A stretch of 64,000 nt of DNA from assembly GCA_002189035.1 (NCBI GenBank), contig NEEC01000004.1, forward strand, positions 1,550,001 through 1,614,000, read 5' to 3'. Shown piece after piece: positions 11,906 to 22,958 of the stretch (its first letter is position 1; each line of letters begins with the position of its first letter). Position numbers and translations under genes: made by a program. The notes below the pieces were generated by a model, which was not told the origin of the DNA, did not search any database, and worked only from the letters and a program-made list of their open reading frames with translations. Origin of the DNA: Utricularia gibba (lineage: Eukaryota > Streptophyta > Magnoliopsida > Lamiales > Lentibulariaceae).

Positions 11906-13149
11906 ATGGCGTTATCACTTACTCCGAATCTCTCTGCTCTTCATCCGCTCTCTTGTAGACTGCTCAAATACCCCACAAGCTCCTCCGGATCTCACGCCTT
12001 GGCCTTTCATCTCCACCCCAAATCCTCCGTCACCGTCTCCTCCTCCCTTTACTCCTTCAGCGACGCCGCAGATCCCAGCCCCCCGCCGGACTCCGGGGCC
12101 GGGAAACCAGAGTTTGTTGACGAATGGGTGAAAAATCACCGGAAGAGACTGAACCGAGCACGAAGTTTCCGGAAACGGATCCTCCGAGGAAGTTGATGAA
12201 TGGGGAGAATCTCGAATCGTGGATTTGGGAGGCAACGGAAACCCTGAAAGTGGTGGCGATGAAAATGCCATCCGCAAAAATGAAGAAGAAGAAGAAGAGC
12301 GGATTACGCTTCGGGACCTCAAACGTGCTTTGGTCGACACAGTTTACGGCACCGATTTAGGGTTCCGTGCTTCCCCTGAAATCCGCGCCGAAGCTCTGGA
12401 ACTCGTTTCTCAGTTGGAGGCTGCAAATCCCACACCGGCGCCTACGGGGAAACCCGAGCTGTTGGAAGGAAACTGGATTTTAGTGTAAGTCTCGCGATTC
12501 AATTTCTTTTTTTTTTTCACGGATCCCCAATCTCAGCTCCAATCCGTTCAATTTGACATCAGGTTCACGGCATTCTCTGAACTGTTGCCTCTACTGGCAG
12601 TCAACAGTATTCCCTTGGTTAAACTGGAAAAGATTGTTCAATCCATTGATGCAACCACCCAAACACTAACCAACTCTGCAACAATCTCCACTCCAGCATC
12701 AACTTCAAGTTTCAGCGCATCTGCATCGTTTGAAATCAGAAGCCCATCAAGAATCCAGGTGATTGAATTCAAACAAAACTGAATTCAAAGTATGCTCACC
12801 TTTTGCACTGCGTGTTGATGACGAGAAGGGCTCGTTGCAGGTTCAATTCAAGGAAGGGATAATCAAGCCTCCGGAACTGAAATCAACCATAGACTTACCT
12901 GAAAGCATCAATATTGCTGGCCAAAACATCAGTCTGGCACCTTTACAGCAAGCTCTGAATCCATTAGGGAATGCTTTGCAGAATGTGTCTGTGTTGGTTT
13001 CTGGTCTGGGCCCTGTTAAAATTCCCATTCCTGGGGAAAGAACAAGTTCGTGGCTTTTGACTACGTACCTTGATGAAGAGCTTAGGATCTCCAGAGGAGA
13101 TGGTGGCCTTTTTGTGCTCGTCAAGGAAGGAAGTTCCCTTCTGTGGTAA
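11906..13149 (+). CDS. FBN2: Plastid-lipid-associated protein / fibrillin FBN2 (PAP3), exon 1 with two apparent 1-bp deletions
   Basis: Three exons, 11906-12484, 12563-12758 and 12841-13149. The leader (MALSLTPNLSALHP...) is a plastid transit peptide. The PAP/fibrillin domain runs from LKRALVDTVYGTDLGFRASPEIRAEALEL through GNWILVFTAFSELLPLLAVN and SFEIRSPSRIQVQFKEG to SSWLLTTYLDEELRISRGDGGLFVLVKEGSSLLW. Fibrillins are lipid-binding proteins of plastoglobules and thylakoids. The acidic spacer with repeated DEWGE blocks is typical of FBN2, but it is split over three reading frames. Frame changes are needed at the GGG run 12126-12128 and near 12185. As written, translation stops after 96 codons at 12196. 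Exon lengths sum to 1084 nt, exactly two short of a multiple of three. Splice sites and the rest of the frame are intact, so I annotate it as a gene with sequence errors or a very recent lesion. Confidence 0.88.
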
Positions 13150-13908
13150 TATAAAAGGTAGACAACTACCACTGCATTTTGTATCCTGATAGTGCGTGAT
13201 GCGCCTTTCTTGATGCAAAGACAGCTCGTTTTATATGATATGGGTACAAGCCATTTCTTTTCCAGGTCTATCCTAATGTTATTAGTACCAAAAGTGATTC
13301 TCTTCCCCAAATAAACTTGATGTTGAGGGGGACTCATTGCCATTATTTGTAACAAGGACTCGATTGGTCGAAAGGAGAACAGGTTGAGTTCTTGAAACAC
13401 TGTTCATTCATCTTCTGAATAGGGTTGAGCTGTTCTCAAAAGTGGTGGCTTGACTGGTGAAGACGAGGTCGATTGCAGAAAGCATGGCCATTCTTCATCA
13501 CCAATGATGCTGTAAAAATGCTCAGACCAGCCCACAAGATCGAAAACACTAGGTTTGAACTATCATGCGGCACTGCATGGGCCAGGAACGATGCACGGGT
13601 TAGGATCTATGCCACATTCAAATGTGTGTGCATGCATATTATATCAGCTTAAGAAGTTCCACATGGCAGATAGCAGGCATACCTCTTCTCAGTGAATTAA
13701 TTGAAAAGACAAGCCCCACGAGGATCAATGACAAGAGGGTTCGAACAGACTGCATAGGAAGGAAGACAAACTTGTATGAAAACAGAATGGCATGCCAAGT
13801 AGATATATCTGCCCTATTCTTTTATTTAGTTGGCTCAAACTTTGGTTGCACAGAATGACAAACTTTGCTTTTGCTCCCCAACCAAAACATAAATCCCAGA
13901 CAGCAGTC
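13150..13908. other. Convergent spacer between FBN2 and the SAC phosphatase gene
   Basis: This is the 3' UTR of FBN2 on the plus strand and of the SAC gene on the minus strand. Frames of up to about 80 codons occur without recognisable features. Confidence 0.45.
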
Positions 13909-16900
13909 TCATGCAGTACTCACAGCTATGGTCTCAATGCCTGTTTTCTTCGTTTTGTGTTTCATAATCTGTGGTGTGGAGGAGGATGCGGTGTAGTTTC
14001 CCTGAAGTAAATCAATGGCGTCCTACACCAAATAAAAGCAAGAAAATCATTAGGGATTCAATTACATTGCCCAACGTGCTGATACCCTGATGGATGCAAA
14101 AAGAAAATTACAGGAGCAGAAACAAGATGTGTTTGGTGTGGTTTTGGGAATTTCTGGTTCATCACCTGTTTTGTGCCATCACAGAAATTGTTCAAGTAAT
14201 ACCGCATCAAGGAGTTCCATCCATCATTAACAATTCCTCGGAATGTTCTCAGGCCATGACTGGTGTTTAACATACCAACATAACGATTAGGGGGTCGTTC
14301 GATCATTAGATAAGAATGAAGATGCATAGCACAGCATGGATTTAAGATAAGGAAAAGCAAAACATACCGCACATAATCTCCTTTAAGGGCGGGGGTGCCA
14401 GTGTATTGAATGCTTATGTCATCCCATGATTGGCCCACACTGCAGAGAGGATGGAAAAAGAGGTATGATACAAAGCGGTAAAAACAGCTATAAAAAAACC
14501 CTGTAACCACCATTTCATGAAGGATTCACTATTTTGATGAACAAATTCTTTTGAAGGAGTGGGAGAACTGACAAATTTTATATTTGCTATCAAAATCAGG
14601 ATGCAGATTGAGAGTTTCTTGACCACTAAAAACTCCAGTTCTTCGAAGCTGAGATTCCAACATTTTTCGGGCGATCATACTCTTCAAAATATAAAGCATC
14701 TATAAATCAATGGGTTTCAAAGTAGTACTGAGTTGTCAAATCTCGAAAAGAACTGGGAAAAGTAATCAGTCTCTTGGAGAAACACACACCTGAGTAACAT
14801 TAGTCCGGTCTAAGCAGTCAACGCAGTTTGTCCTTACAACTCCTAGTTGTTGCTGCACTTTCTCCCCTTTTTCATTCAATAAAAAGAACCTGGTGAAAAA
14901 GAGAATTCAATTTAAAAGAGTGCTTGAGAATGACTTCTTAATCTGTTATCTTGGTTTAATTCGTGCAGGTACTCCATTCAGAAGAAGGAAACCTCATTAA
15001 GCATGTTTAGTATTTCATAATACCTGTTTATGTGAAGAAAGGCCTCGACTTGGTGGTAAAGAATGGAAAGCCACCTATAATCTGTACTTCCACAAATCTT
15101 GTGGAAATCAAAATGCAAATACCTGCACCATCGGGTGTGATTAGAGCTGAATCACATTCCTCAGAAAAAAGCTATATTTTGGCTATTTCTTTACAAGTCC
15201 TCAGAAAGCTCTCTCGAAATCACAAAACCACCTGTCTCATGACTATTACTTTGATTAACCAAATAAACCAAAGGAAAACTAAATCACCATAAGATGGGAA
15301 TCTACCTCACACCATCAATAGCTACATCCTGCAACGCACTAGCGTATTCTTCACATAAGCTCCCCTCACGTCCATGCTATTCAAAGGAAATGGGGCAATG
15401 AGAGTAAAGAAAAGCACAATATGAGAAGTAGACGTGCAATCATTTCAAGAAAGAAGTGGATCCTGGATAAAATGCATCCTTCACACCGTAGATGCAGAGT
15501 CATGGAAAGACCTGCTCATCCCAACACCAGTAATAATGAAAAAAACCATACACAAGAAGCTACGAAGTATAAAAAATCCTATATTAATCCAAGCCTTACG
15601 TATATATATATATATAATCACTTCGTCCATTGATTGTTGAAAGCAGCATAGAAGTAATCACGGGCATAACTATCACAGCGACTTTTCAAGCATTATGCAC
15701 GATTAGATGGCACTTAATATGAAGAACATACTATGGATAATTTGCTCCACATTCATAGAAAATCAAAACGAATTTTTGATGGCTGCTATCTAGATGACGC
15801 AAAATATAAAACCAAGAAAAAGATTACAATTGCAACAAAGGATAAATGTCTTTTGCTTCTAGATAGCACATACATAAAAGTAGATAAGAAAGCAGCTGAA
15901 AATTTATAATAAACACACTAGTTACCTTATTGACGAGATTGATAACGAATACCTTCCCATATTTTTTTCTCAGCTCCAAAAAGTGCCGCTCAGCAACCTA
16001 AAGTATAAGTGGTCAACTGATGCCTTGTGTTACCTACGAAATACTGTAACAACTTCAGAATATACTAGAGTTACTGACCGCATCCTCCGACTTCATGATT
16101 TCAAACTTTGGGCTGTATGTCAAATCAACATTCTGGACCCAAAGTAAGGGTATGGAGCCTCGAACCTATGGTATACAACTAAAGGTTAGTACAGGAAAAA
16201 TTTTGATGCTCTATATTTTATAATTAAAGCCTAAAGCAAGTCACCGCTCTCAACAGGTAGTACAGAATATATCATTCAAGAATCTTGGATTTAGAACATC
16301 AATTAATTTCCAATTTCAAACGAAGAGAACTTGTTCTCTTACAATGCACTAGTGGAATGTCATCTTATTAAAAAAAAAAGCACGGAAACTCCAATACAAC
16401 TTTCAAGAGCTGACACGCGCAAACTCGTTGCCTGGATGAATGTTGCAGGATACAATATTTTAATCCCACTTGCCTGAACGAATGCTGCAGTATACCCATT
16501 CAGTTGCATGATCTGTTCAGTTTCTATAAAGTTTGCAACAAAACCATCAGAATCAGCTCCCCTTCGCCACATTCTGGTACCTTAATAAGAACATGGAATG
16601 AATGACAAATGACAGATGAAAATGAAGAGATGCAATATTGGGAGAAATAGATAGTATTTAAAAAAATCTTACCATTCCTCCGAGTGCATCTTCGGGCAAT
16701 CAATGTGACAGCAACGGTATCATTCTGAATAGGAGATTGAAAAGTTTGAAAACCTAATTATTTGTCAAGGATTATCAATAAATGGAAAAAAGATAGAGAA
16801 TGTAGTAGGTGCCCGTCTTGTTCCATAAATACTTTTCTAGGCGCACTGAAAGGATACTCCCTTGCATTACGGGAAGTATATATGGATCAACCTGCATAAC

Positions 16901-18400
16901 TACGAAGATATCAAAAGAATTTTTCTAAGTAAAACTTCTAGGTCAATAACTCCATATTACCAATTTTATTCAAGGAACAGGTAAATATACCTTTTTATCT
17001 ATGAGTGCTTCCAGCATATAATTGTTCCAAAGAAACCTAGAATCCGCCTAGCAAAGAGAAAAAAAAAGAAGAAAAAATGTTAGTCAAATCTAGTAAGTAA
17101 TTCTTGAGAACTCATTGCATAAACGCCCGAGGCATGAAATAAATCATTACTATAACGGGGAAGATGAAAGAAAGCATCTTGCCAGCCTATTTGATAGAGC
17201 AACACCAAGACCAAGTACGAGATTTTGTGACTCAACCCCAAATATGAAATTGGAAAGGCGTGTAAACATACTTGTCTCCAGAGAGGAAGCAACTTAGTAT
17301 CATCACCCAAATCATGCAGCTGTTGAAAACTGCCCAAAATAAACCAGGAGAATTTCTTAGAATTACGTATAGATAAAATACTTTTGTACAAAGCCACAGA
17401 AAACCTCTGATTCCAAATTCCATATAATAGACTTATGCACGTATCAGCTTCAACTTGACAAACAAGGATATTTTCTTTTTCAAGCTTCTCATACAGAGAT
17501 GTGGTCAATTCAAAAAATGTTCCGAGACCTCTCAAACAATAGAAAACAAGATTCTAACCAAATAACCAGGACGCCAGAAATAAATCAGTCTTATTAGCGA
17601 GTATTTGCTAAAGATAATTCTTCACCTCAATGTTATATTAACATCATATGAGAAGTAAAGGCCATGAGTCCCCTCTGCCATATTTAGGATGCCTGATAAC
17701 TCACTCTCCATTTTCCTCTGGACAAGGAAGTGTATAGTATGGAGGATGCATTGAACAAAATCTTCTTACACTCAGAAACGGAAATAAAAACATACACACA
17801 ATACCTGATCTTCTGGTGCACTCTCAACAGATTGATTGCATGGGAAAACCTTCAGGGAAATGATTTTGAAGATGGGAAAACCCATGTAGGATCCAATGCA
17901 TTCGCGTTCCATTATCAAAAATAAGTGTGACCCTGACTGACACATTTACAGAGATTAATTACTACACACAAGAAATATCATTAATTATCACAAAACAAGT
18001 GGAGCATATCATACAGCTATAAAAGTTTTGCATGAAACTAGCTTTAAACAATAAATTGCTGCAATTACATAAATGCAATCCATGCCTTTGGTAAGCTTGA
18101 GCATGCCAACTACGCCGAAGACGGTCCAAACCTGAGGAATGTACTCCGAATTGGCTTGGGGTAACTCCTCTGGTTCATTAGAAAAAAAAAAAAAATCAGT
18201 GATTGAAACCAAAAAAATATATATTTTTTATTGAATGAGAACCAGAGGAATAGTGTACCTAGCACCGTAATCGATCCATTTGCACGGCTAATCGACAGCA
18301 ATGGTGCCAAGGAACTATCGCTTGGCTCAACAACATATTGATTAGGAAACTCCCAAAGGCGCATTCTGTTGCACAGTTTGTGATCGGAGTTTGCCATCAT
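13909..18400 (-). CDS. SAC-domain phosphoinositide phosphatase (RHD4/SAC6-8 group), with two GC-AG introns and one apparent 1-bp deletion
   Basis: Eighteen exons: 18259-18400, 18086-18169, 17805-17932, 17626-17717, 17272-17329, 16991-17047, 16858-16891, 16673-16753, 16474-16580, 16079-16165, 15926-15997, 15306-15376, 15024-15122, 14790-14889, 14573-14681, 14368-14439, 14166-14259, 13909-14022. The catalytic signature CX5R(T/S) is present in exon 14 as RTNCVDCLDRTNVTQ; other family blocks are MRLWEFPNQYVVEP, LIARRCTRRNGTRMWRRGADSDGFVANFIETEQI and [27 protein letters not shown]. The family removes phosphates from PtdIns4P and related lipids and affects polarised growth. The introns starting at 18085 and 16473 begin with GC; the second (CAG|GCAAGT) is the ideal GC consensus. 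In exon 16 the WANHG-DDISIQY block needs one extra base at the CCC run 14423-14425 (plus strand). With it the protein is 533 residues and lacks the two C-terminal membrane helices of RHD4. Confidence 0.88.
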
Positions 18401-18807
18401 TATCAGTTCCACCGGCAGCAATTGCAATCGATTTCAACCACCAGGAAACGGAGAATCCCAAAGTGGGAATGGAAAGAATGATGAAGAAGAGACAAAAGAA
18501 AACTGAAATAACTGAAAACTTCCGCATGTTGCGCGGATTCCCAAACTCAGAGCACAAGGATCAAGAGACTGATTTTTGTCATCACCTAACTGCTACCGTT
18601 ATTCCAAAACTGGCAGGGCCCCGGCCAGCAAATTAATTTCTGAATTATTATTATTATTATTTATTTGGATGATTTTTTAATATAATTCAAATTCATTTTC
18701 ATTTTTGAACATCATAAACACTTATAGCAGTTCAACAGCAAAGTTACATTTCTATAAATAGAAATGAAGCAAAAAAATAAAACAAAATAAATTAAAGCCA
18801 AATCAGT
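18401..18807. other. Spacer between SAC and UTP6
   Basis: SAC promoter and 5' UTR adjoin 18401 and the UTP6 3' UTR adjoins 18807. There is an ATT-rich stretch around 18640-18680 and no coding exon. Confidence 0.4.
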
Positions 18808-21666
18808 TCATATGGTGGCTATGGGAAAACTGCCCTTGAGTGCCTTCGTTGCACGCCAATGGACTGCAGATGCAGTTTCTGAAGTGCCCATCTGGTACGT
18901 GAACTCCAAAGTGTTAGCCTTGGGCGGCGGAGATGATGCACAAATTTACAGTTCACAAATGAATAAAGTTAGAGGGGAAGAGAGAACGATTACCTTGACT
19001 TCCATGGCGTAGAACTCTTGCCACAGGGCTGGATCTTGGTCATATGTTGAGAGAGCAGATTCGTAGAGTTTTCGAGCATTTTGAAGACCAGCATTGTCTC
19101 CGGTTGCAGCAAGATTTATTTCAAGCTCAATGCATTTTCTATAAATTACAAGCCCTGGATGGGGTAGACCAATAAAGCTGCAAAAGTAGGAGAGATGACG
19201 CTTTAGGAAGGATGGCTTTCAGGGGAAGATCGAACTGCTGGTGAAGAATGCAAACTCTACCACAAAATGCACAACCAGGTGCCTACCGCTTATAGATATT
19301 TCTTGCACTCACAATTCCGTCCCGTTGAAGAATATAGCTTAAAATTGTAGCCGACAGTGAAAACCCGCCATCACATCCACCATCTCTGGTTAGCAATGAG
19401 AATGAGATCTCCAGGAGCTTGTCAAAATAATGTCTTTGGGTTGAAAAATGTTTCAGACCCTGCACAAAAATAACTAGTTAGTTCTCTGGTACTCAACATT
19501 AATGATAAAAGACCAAGTAGCTGAAGAGGTAGAAAATATAGTACATAGAAAGCAAGACTGGATCTCCCTTCCACGATTAATAATCACATTGAAAGAGTTT
19601 AAAAAATGCGCTAGTTTTCCTAATCTGGTTGAAAGGGTTTAAAAGGTAGACTACCATTAACCATATGCTTTCTGCTTCTGAAATGCTAAATCTCATCAGT
19701 ATACTTTTCAGGAGCTCAAAGGTACGTTGCTGATCAGCCATGCTGAGTGGGGATGCTTTTTTCTGGATACCCATAAATTCCACCGAGAGCCTTAAAGCCC
19801 ATAACTGGACGGCATTTGATAGTTTTTCATTGCAGAGTTTTTCAATAAGCATCTTAGCATCACTCTGTTTTCCCAGCTCCAAAAGGAAAGTGATGTAACG
19901 GCAAGCAAAATCCCCATTTATGGATCCATGGTTTTCAGCTTTCTCAAACACCGTCTGAAGATGTGCAACAAGATCTAAATTATGAAATTGGGATTCTGAG
20001 GCATTTCCTTCATCTCCTGTAAAATTTTCCGCACCAACCATTTCCATGAGAAACTTGGCGTAAAATTCAACCATAACAGCTGATGGCACAATTTCCAGAG
20101 CCTCTTCATAAACCTACATTGAAAACATAAATCAATCTTTCAGGAAAAAGCACCTGTTTAAATCACCGATTGAATTAAATCGATCAAGTAGCATGCTGAA
20201 CAAAAAATCACTTATGTGATGAGCAAACAATGTGCTGAATTCAGATGCAGCTAGATCATTCCAACAACTAAATCCTAATGTATGTTATTCCAGATGACAT
20301 CAAGCCCAAAAAAATAATTCTGAACTCAAAATATCAACAGAAATCAAAATATTTAAATGTGTATAGGAAGGGAGAAGGGGTAACCCACCTGAATTGATTT
20401 GGTCAAGTTCTCAAGAGTGCGCCCTTGGCAGCAACCTATTTCAAGTCTCGCCAGCCAATCCCAGTATTTTGGATCCTCCGCAAAGTCCCTTCTCATGCCA
20501 TCGAGTATTGTCTTTTTCAGATCTTCACAATGCAATAAGCGGCTGCTTTCTAGTACCTCAAGAAACCTAACTCGAAGGCTGAAAGAAGAAGGAAGGGCTT
20601 CAACTGCACCGCTATAAACAATTTGAAGAAGAGTTAGGCCATGTTCTCCAACCACGTCTTGCTTCTCATCAGATGTACTATCAAGCACATGTCCATCAAC
20701 ATTCTCTAAATCCTCAAGGGGCAAATCAACAGTTTGTCGTTTATTTGTGTTCTGGTGGTCACGCATAAGACCTCCATCTTCACCCAACGCAATCTTTCGA
20801 GCTTTCAACTTGCAAAGATATGTGAGCTCCATTCGAAGGTACTCTACCCACAGGTCCTCAGAGGTTGGACACTCTCTCAAACCATTTTGCATCAGGGCTC
20901 GTGCAGCTGCAACGTTAAGGTTGGAGTCAAACTCCCAAGCAGCTGCATAAATCCACACACCAGGAACATTTGGATGAAACCTAACTAGCTGAGCCAGGGC
21001 CTGGATGTTTACCCAAGATACAAAAATCCAATTACTGTCATGAGGTCACAAGACGCTGAACATGCTTCAGAAGATTACACAAAACGAGGGATTTTTTTGT
21101 TTTTTGAAAAAAAAAAAAGGTAATCTGAAGCTAAATAACTAGCTTGGAGAGAAAACTTATAAATTTGCTAGCATCGTCAAACCCAACAAAGAAGTTTATT
21201 AGAAGTATGACCATATATCATTGGAAACCAAAAGAATGAATCACTAGTTGTACATGCAAAAAAATCTCACCTTTTTCATCCTACCAGTTGCTGTCGCTTT
21301 ACAAAACTCCAAGTACTCAAACCACAAGCCAATATCTCCCTTAAACCGCGTGGTGGCAAGCCGATAAATTGCAATTATCCGTGATACTCCTGCAAAATCC
21401 GATACTGATTTCTTCATTTTCTTGGCACCAGATTTCTTGTAAACAGATTTCTTCCGGAGGCGGCGAAGAGCATCAAGTTGTTTCTCGTAAGCAATGTAGG
21501 CTAAATAATCTTGCTTCAATGGACTATGCCTCTTAAGACGGTACTCAAACTTTCGGCGCTGCTTCACTATCTCGGCTATCTCTTGACGACTAAACAATCC
21601 CCGCTTCTCCAAATCGTCCAACTCATTCAGCATGCGCTCGAGCTTGAATTGCACTACATCCGCCAT
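18808..21666 (-). CDS. UTP6: U3 snoRNA-associated protein 6 homologue (UTP6, SSU processome, HAT repeats)
   Basis: Six exons, 21271-21666, 20389-21000, 19655-20113, 19287-19459, 18994-19177, 18808-18891, give 1908 nt and 635 residues with all phases closing. The N-terminus MADVVQFKLERMLNELDDLEKRGLFSRQEIAEIVKQRRKFEYRLKR is the UTP6 signature. It is followed by HAT (half-a-TPR) repeats visible as W/Y-rich helices (GLWFEYLEFCKA, GVWIYAAAWEF, DLWVEYLRMEL, KYWDWLARLEIG, ALWQEFYAMEV). A basic patch (RRLRKKSVYKKSGAKKMKKS) suits a nucleolar protein. It should act in the UTP-B module during 18S rRNA processing. The promoter has a telo-box, as is common for plant ribosome-biogenesis genes. Confidence 0.95.
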
Positions 21667-21740
21667 CCCTGCTCAAAACCAATCCAATTTCACACGTATG
21701 AAGCTTGTAGGAAGGGATTCCGAGAAGATGGAGAAACCCA

Positions 21741-21753
21741 GGGTTTAGGGTTT
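21741..21753 (-). promoter_or_regulatory. Telo-box upstream of UTP6
   Basis: AAACCCTAAACCC on the minus strand, ending 75 bp upstream of the UTP6 ATG. Telo-boxes near transcription starts are a known hallmark of plant translation and ribosome-biogenesis promoters. The assignment rests on motif and position. Confidence 0.65.
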
Positions 21754-21782
21754 CAACCGTCTACCGTAGTCTCTTTTGCCAT

Positions 21783-21804
21783 CGGGTCGGGTCGGGTCGG
21801 GTCT
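21783..21804. repeat. (GGGTC)n microsatellite in the UTP6 promoter
   Basis: Four tandem CGGGT pentamers just upstream of the telo-box. The function is not known. Confidence 0.75.
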
Positions 21805-22958
21805 GTTCTATTTGTCTCGAGCGGATCCGAACAGATCCAATCTCTATCGGGTAATCATTAGGTCCATCTAAATTAAAATGGGAAAAAAATTCAATAGATA
21901 TTTTTAAAAAAATGAAAATCGATATTTTTGCTATAAATGGAGTGAAATGCGATTTCTCCTATTTTATTTCAATTATATATGAAAATAATGTTATTTTTAT
22001 AATATAAAACCCAAATAATAATGCATAGTTTTTTTATTGTAGTATACTCTTTCCGGCAACATTGTTTGGTGTGACCGTACGCCCATATATGTAATAATAA
22101 TTAATGTGTACAATCTGCCAACGATATTTTAAATTATAGTTAATATAAATAGTTTAATTCTAAAATTTTAAAATTATATCATAAGCTTCTCAATTTTTTT
22201 TTTTATAAATAATTTGACATTGAATTTATAAAATTACATATTTAATTTCTCATATTATCAAAATTAACTAATTTTAACTTTAGTATCATTATAATGATAT
22301 TATATGAAATACAATATAACAAACATCATCAATTTGAATCATATAAAACATAAATATGATATAATCATTATTATTTTAAATAATACGAGATGCAAATGTA
22401 ATATAATCCTAATAAAAGTATTATCCAATTCATTGAATTTTATATTTGAATATAAAAACTCTAGCACAATGCAATAAATCGATTCAATTTTTAAAAATTT
22501 TGAAAACTATTTGAATTTTTGTTGCATGGTTTTAATAATTTAGTATGTTTTTTTTTTTTACAATTTTAAAATTTGAATATTAAACTCTTTATATTATTTG
22601 AAACTTCATTTGTTGTTATTGCAATTTTTTCAATAATTAATTCTATGATATATTGATATAAGGGATAATAACGTAAATGACACTATAAAGAATTTGTTAT
22701 TATTTAACTCGTATTAATTTATTTGGATATGTTTAAAGAAAATTTATAATTTTTTTAAAAAAATTATTAAACGAGTACATCGAAAACATAGATACATCGG
22801 AATAAATCATTTTCCAGATTGAATAGTTACTTAAAACTATTCTTTAAATTTTTGTGTAAATTTATTTTACACGACACTTATTTATTTTTTGGTGATCACA
22901 TGAAACAACTGAGGATTACAAATGGCATGTGTCATACCTCGGTTCTCGTTCTTACAAA
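21805..22958. other. AT-rich spacer between UTP6 and the AVT6-type transporter
   Basis: The start holds the distal UTP6 promoter. From about 21870 to 22870 the sequence is AT-rich and non-coding in all frames; the last 80 bp are the 3' UTR of the transporter gene. I see no clear inverted or long direct repeats. Confidence 0.5.

Noticed and set aside
11906-12196. FBN2 exon 1 as a separate 96-residue small protein gene
   Set aside because: The frame is the FBN2 transit peptide followed by out-of-frame sequence; the next frames continue the FBN2 spacer and domain.
12843-13400. 185-codon minus-strand open frame
   Set aside because: It lies opposite FBN2 exon 3 and its 3' UTR; no homology, no splice logic, and the plus-strand exon is clearly conserved.
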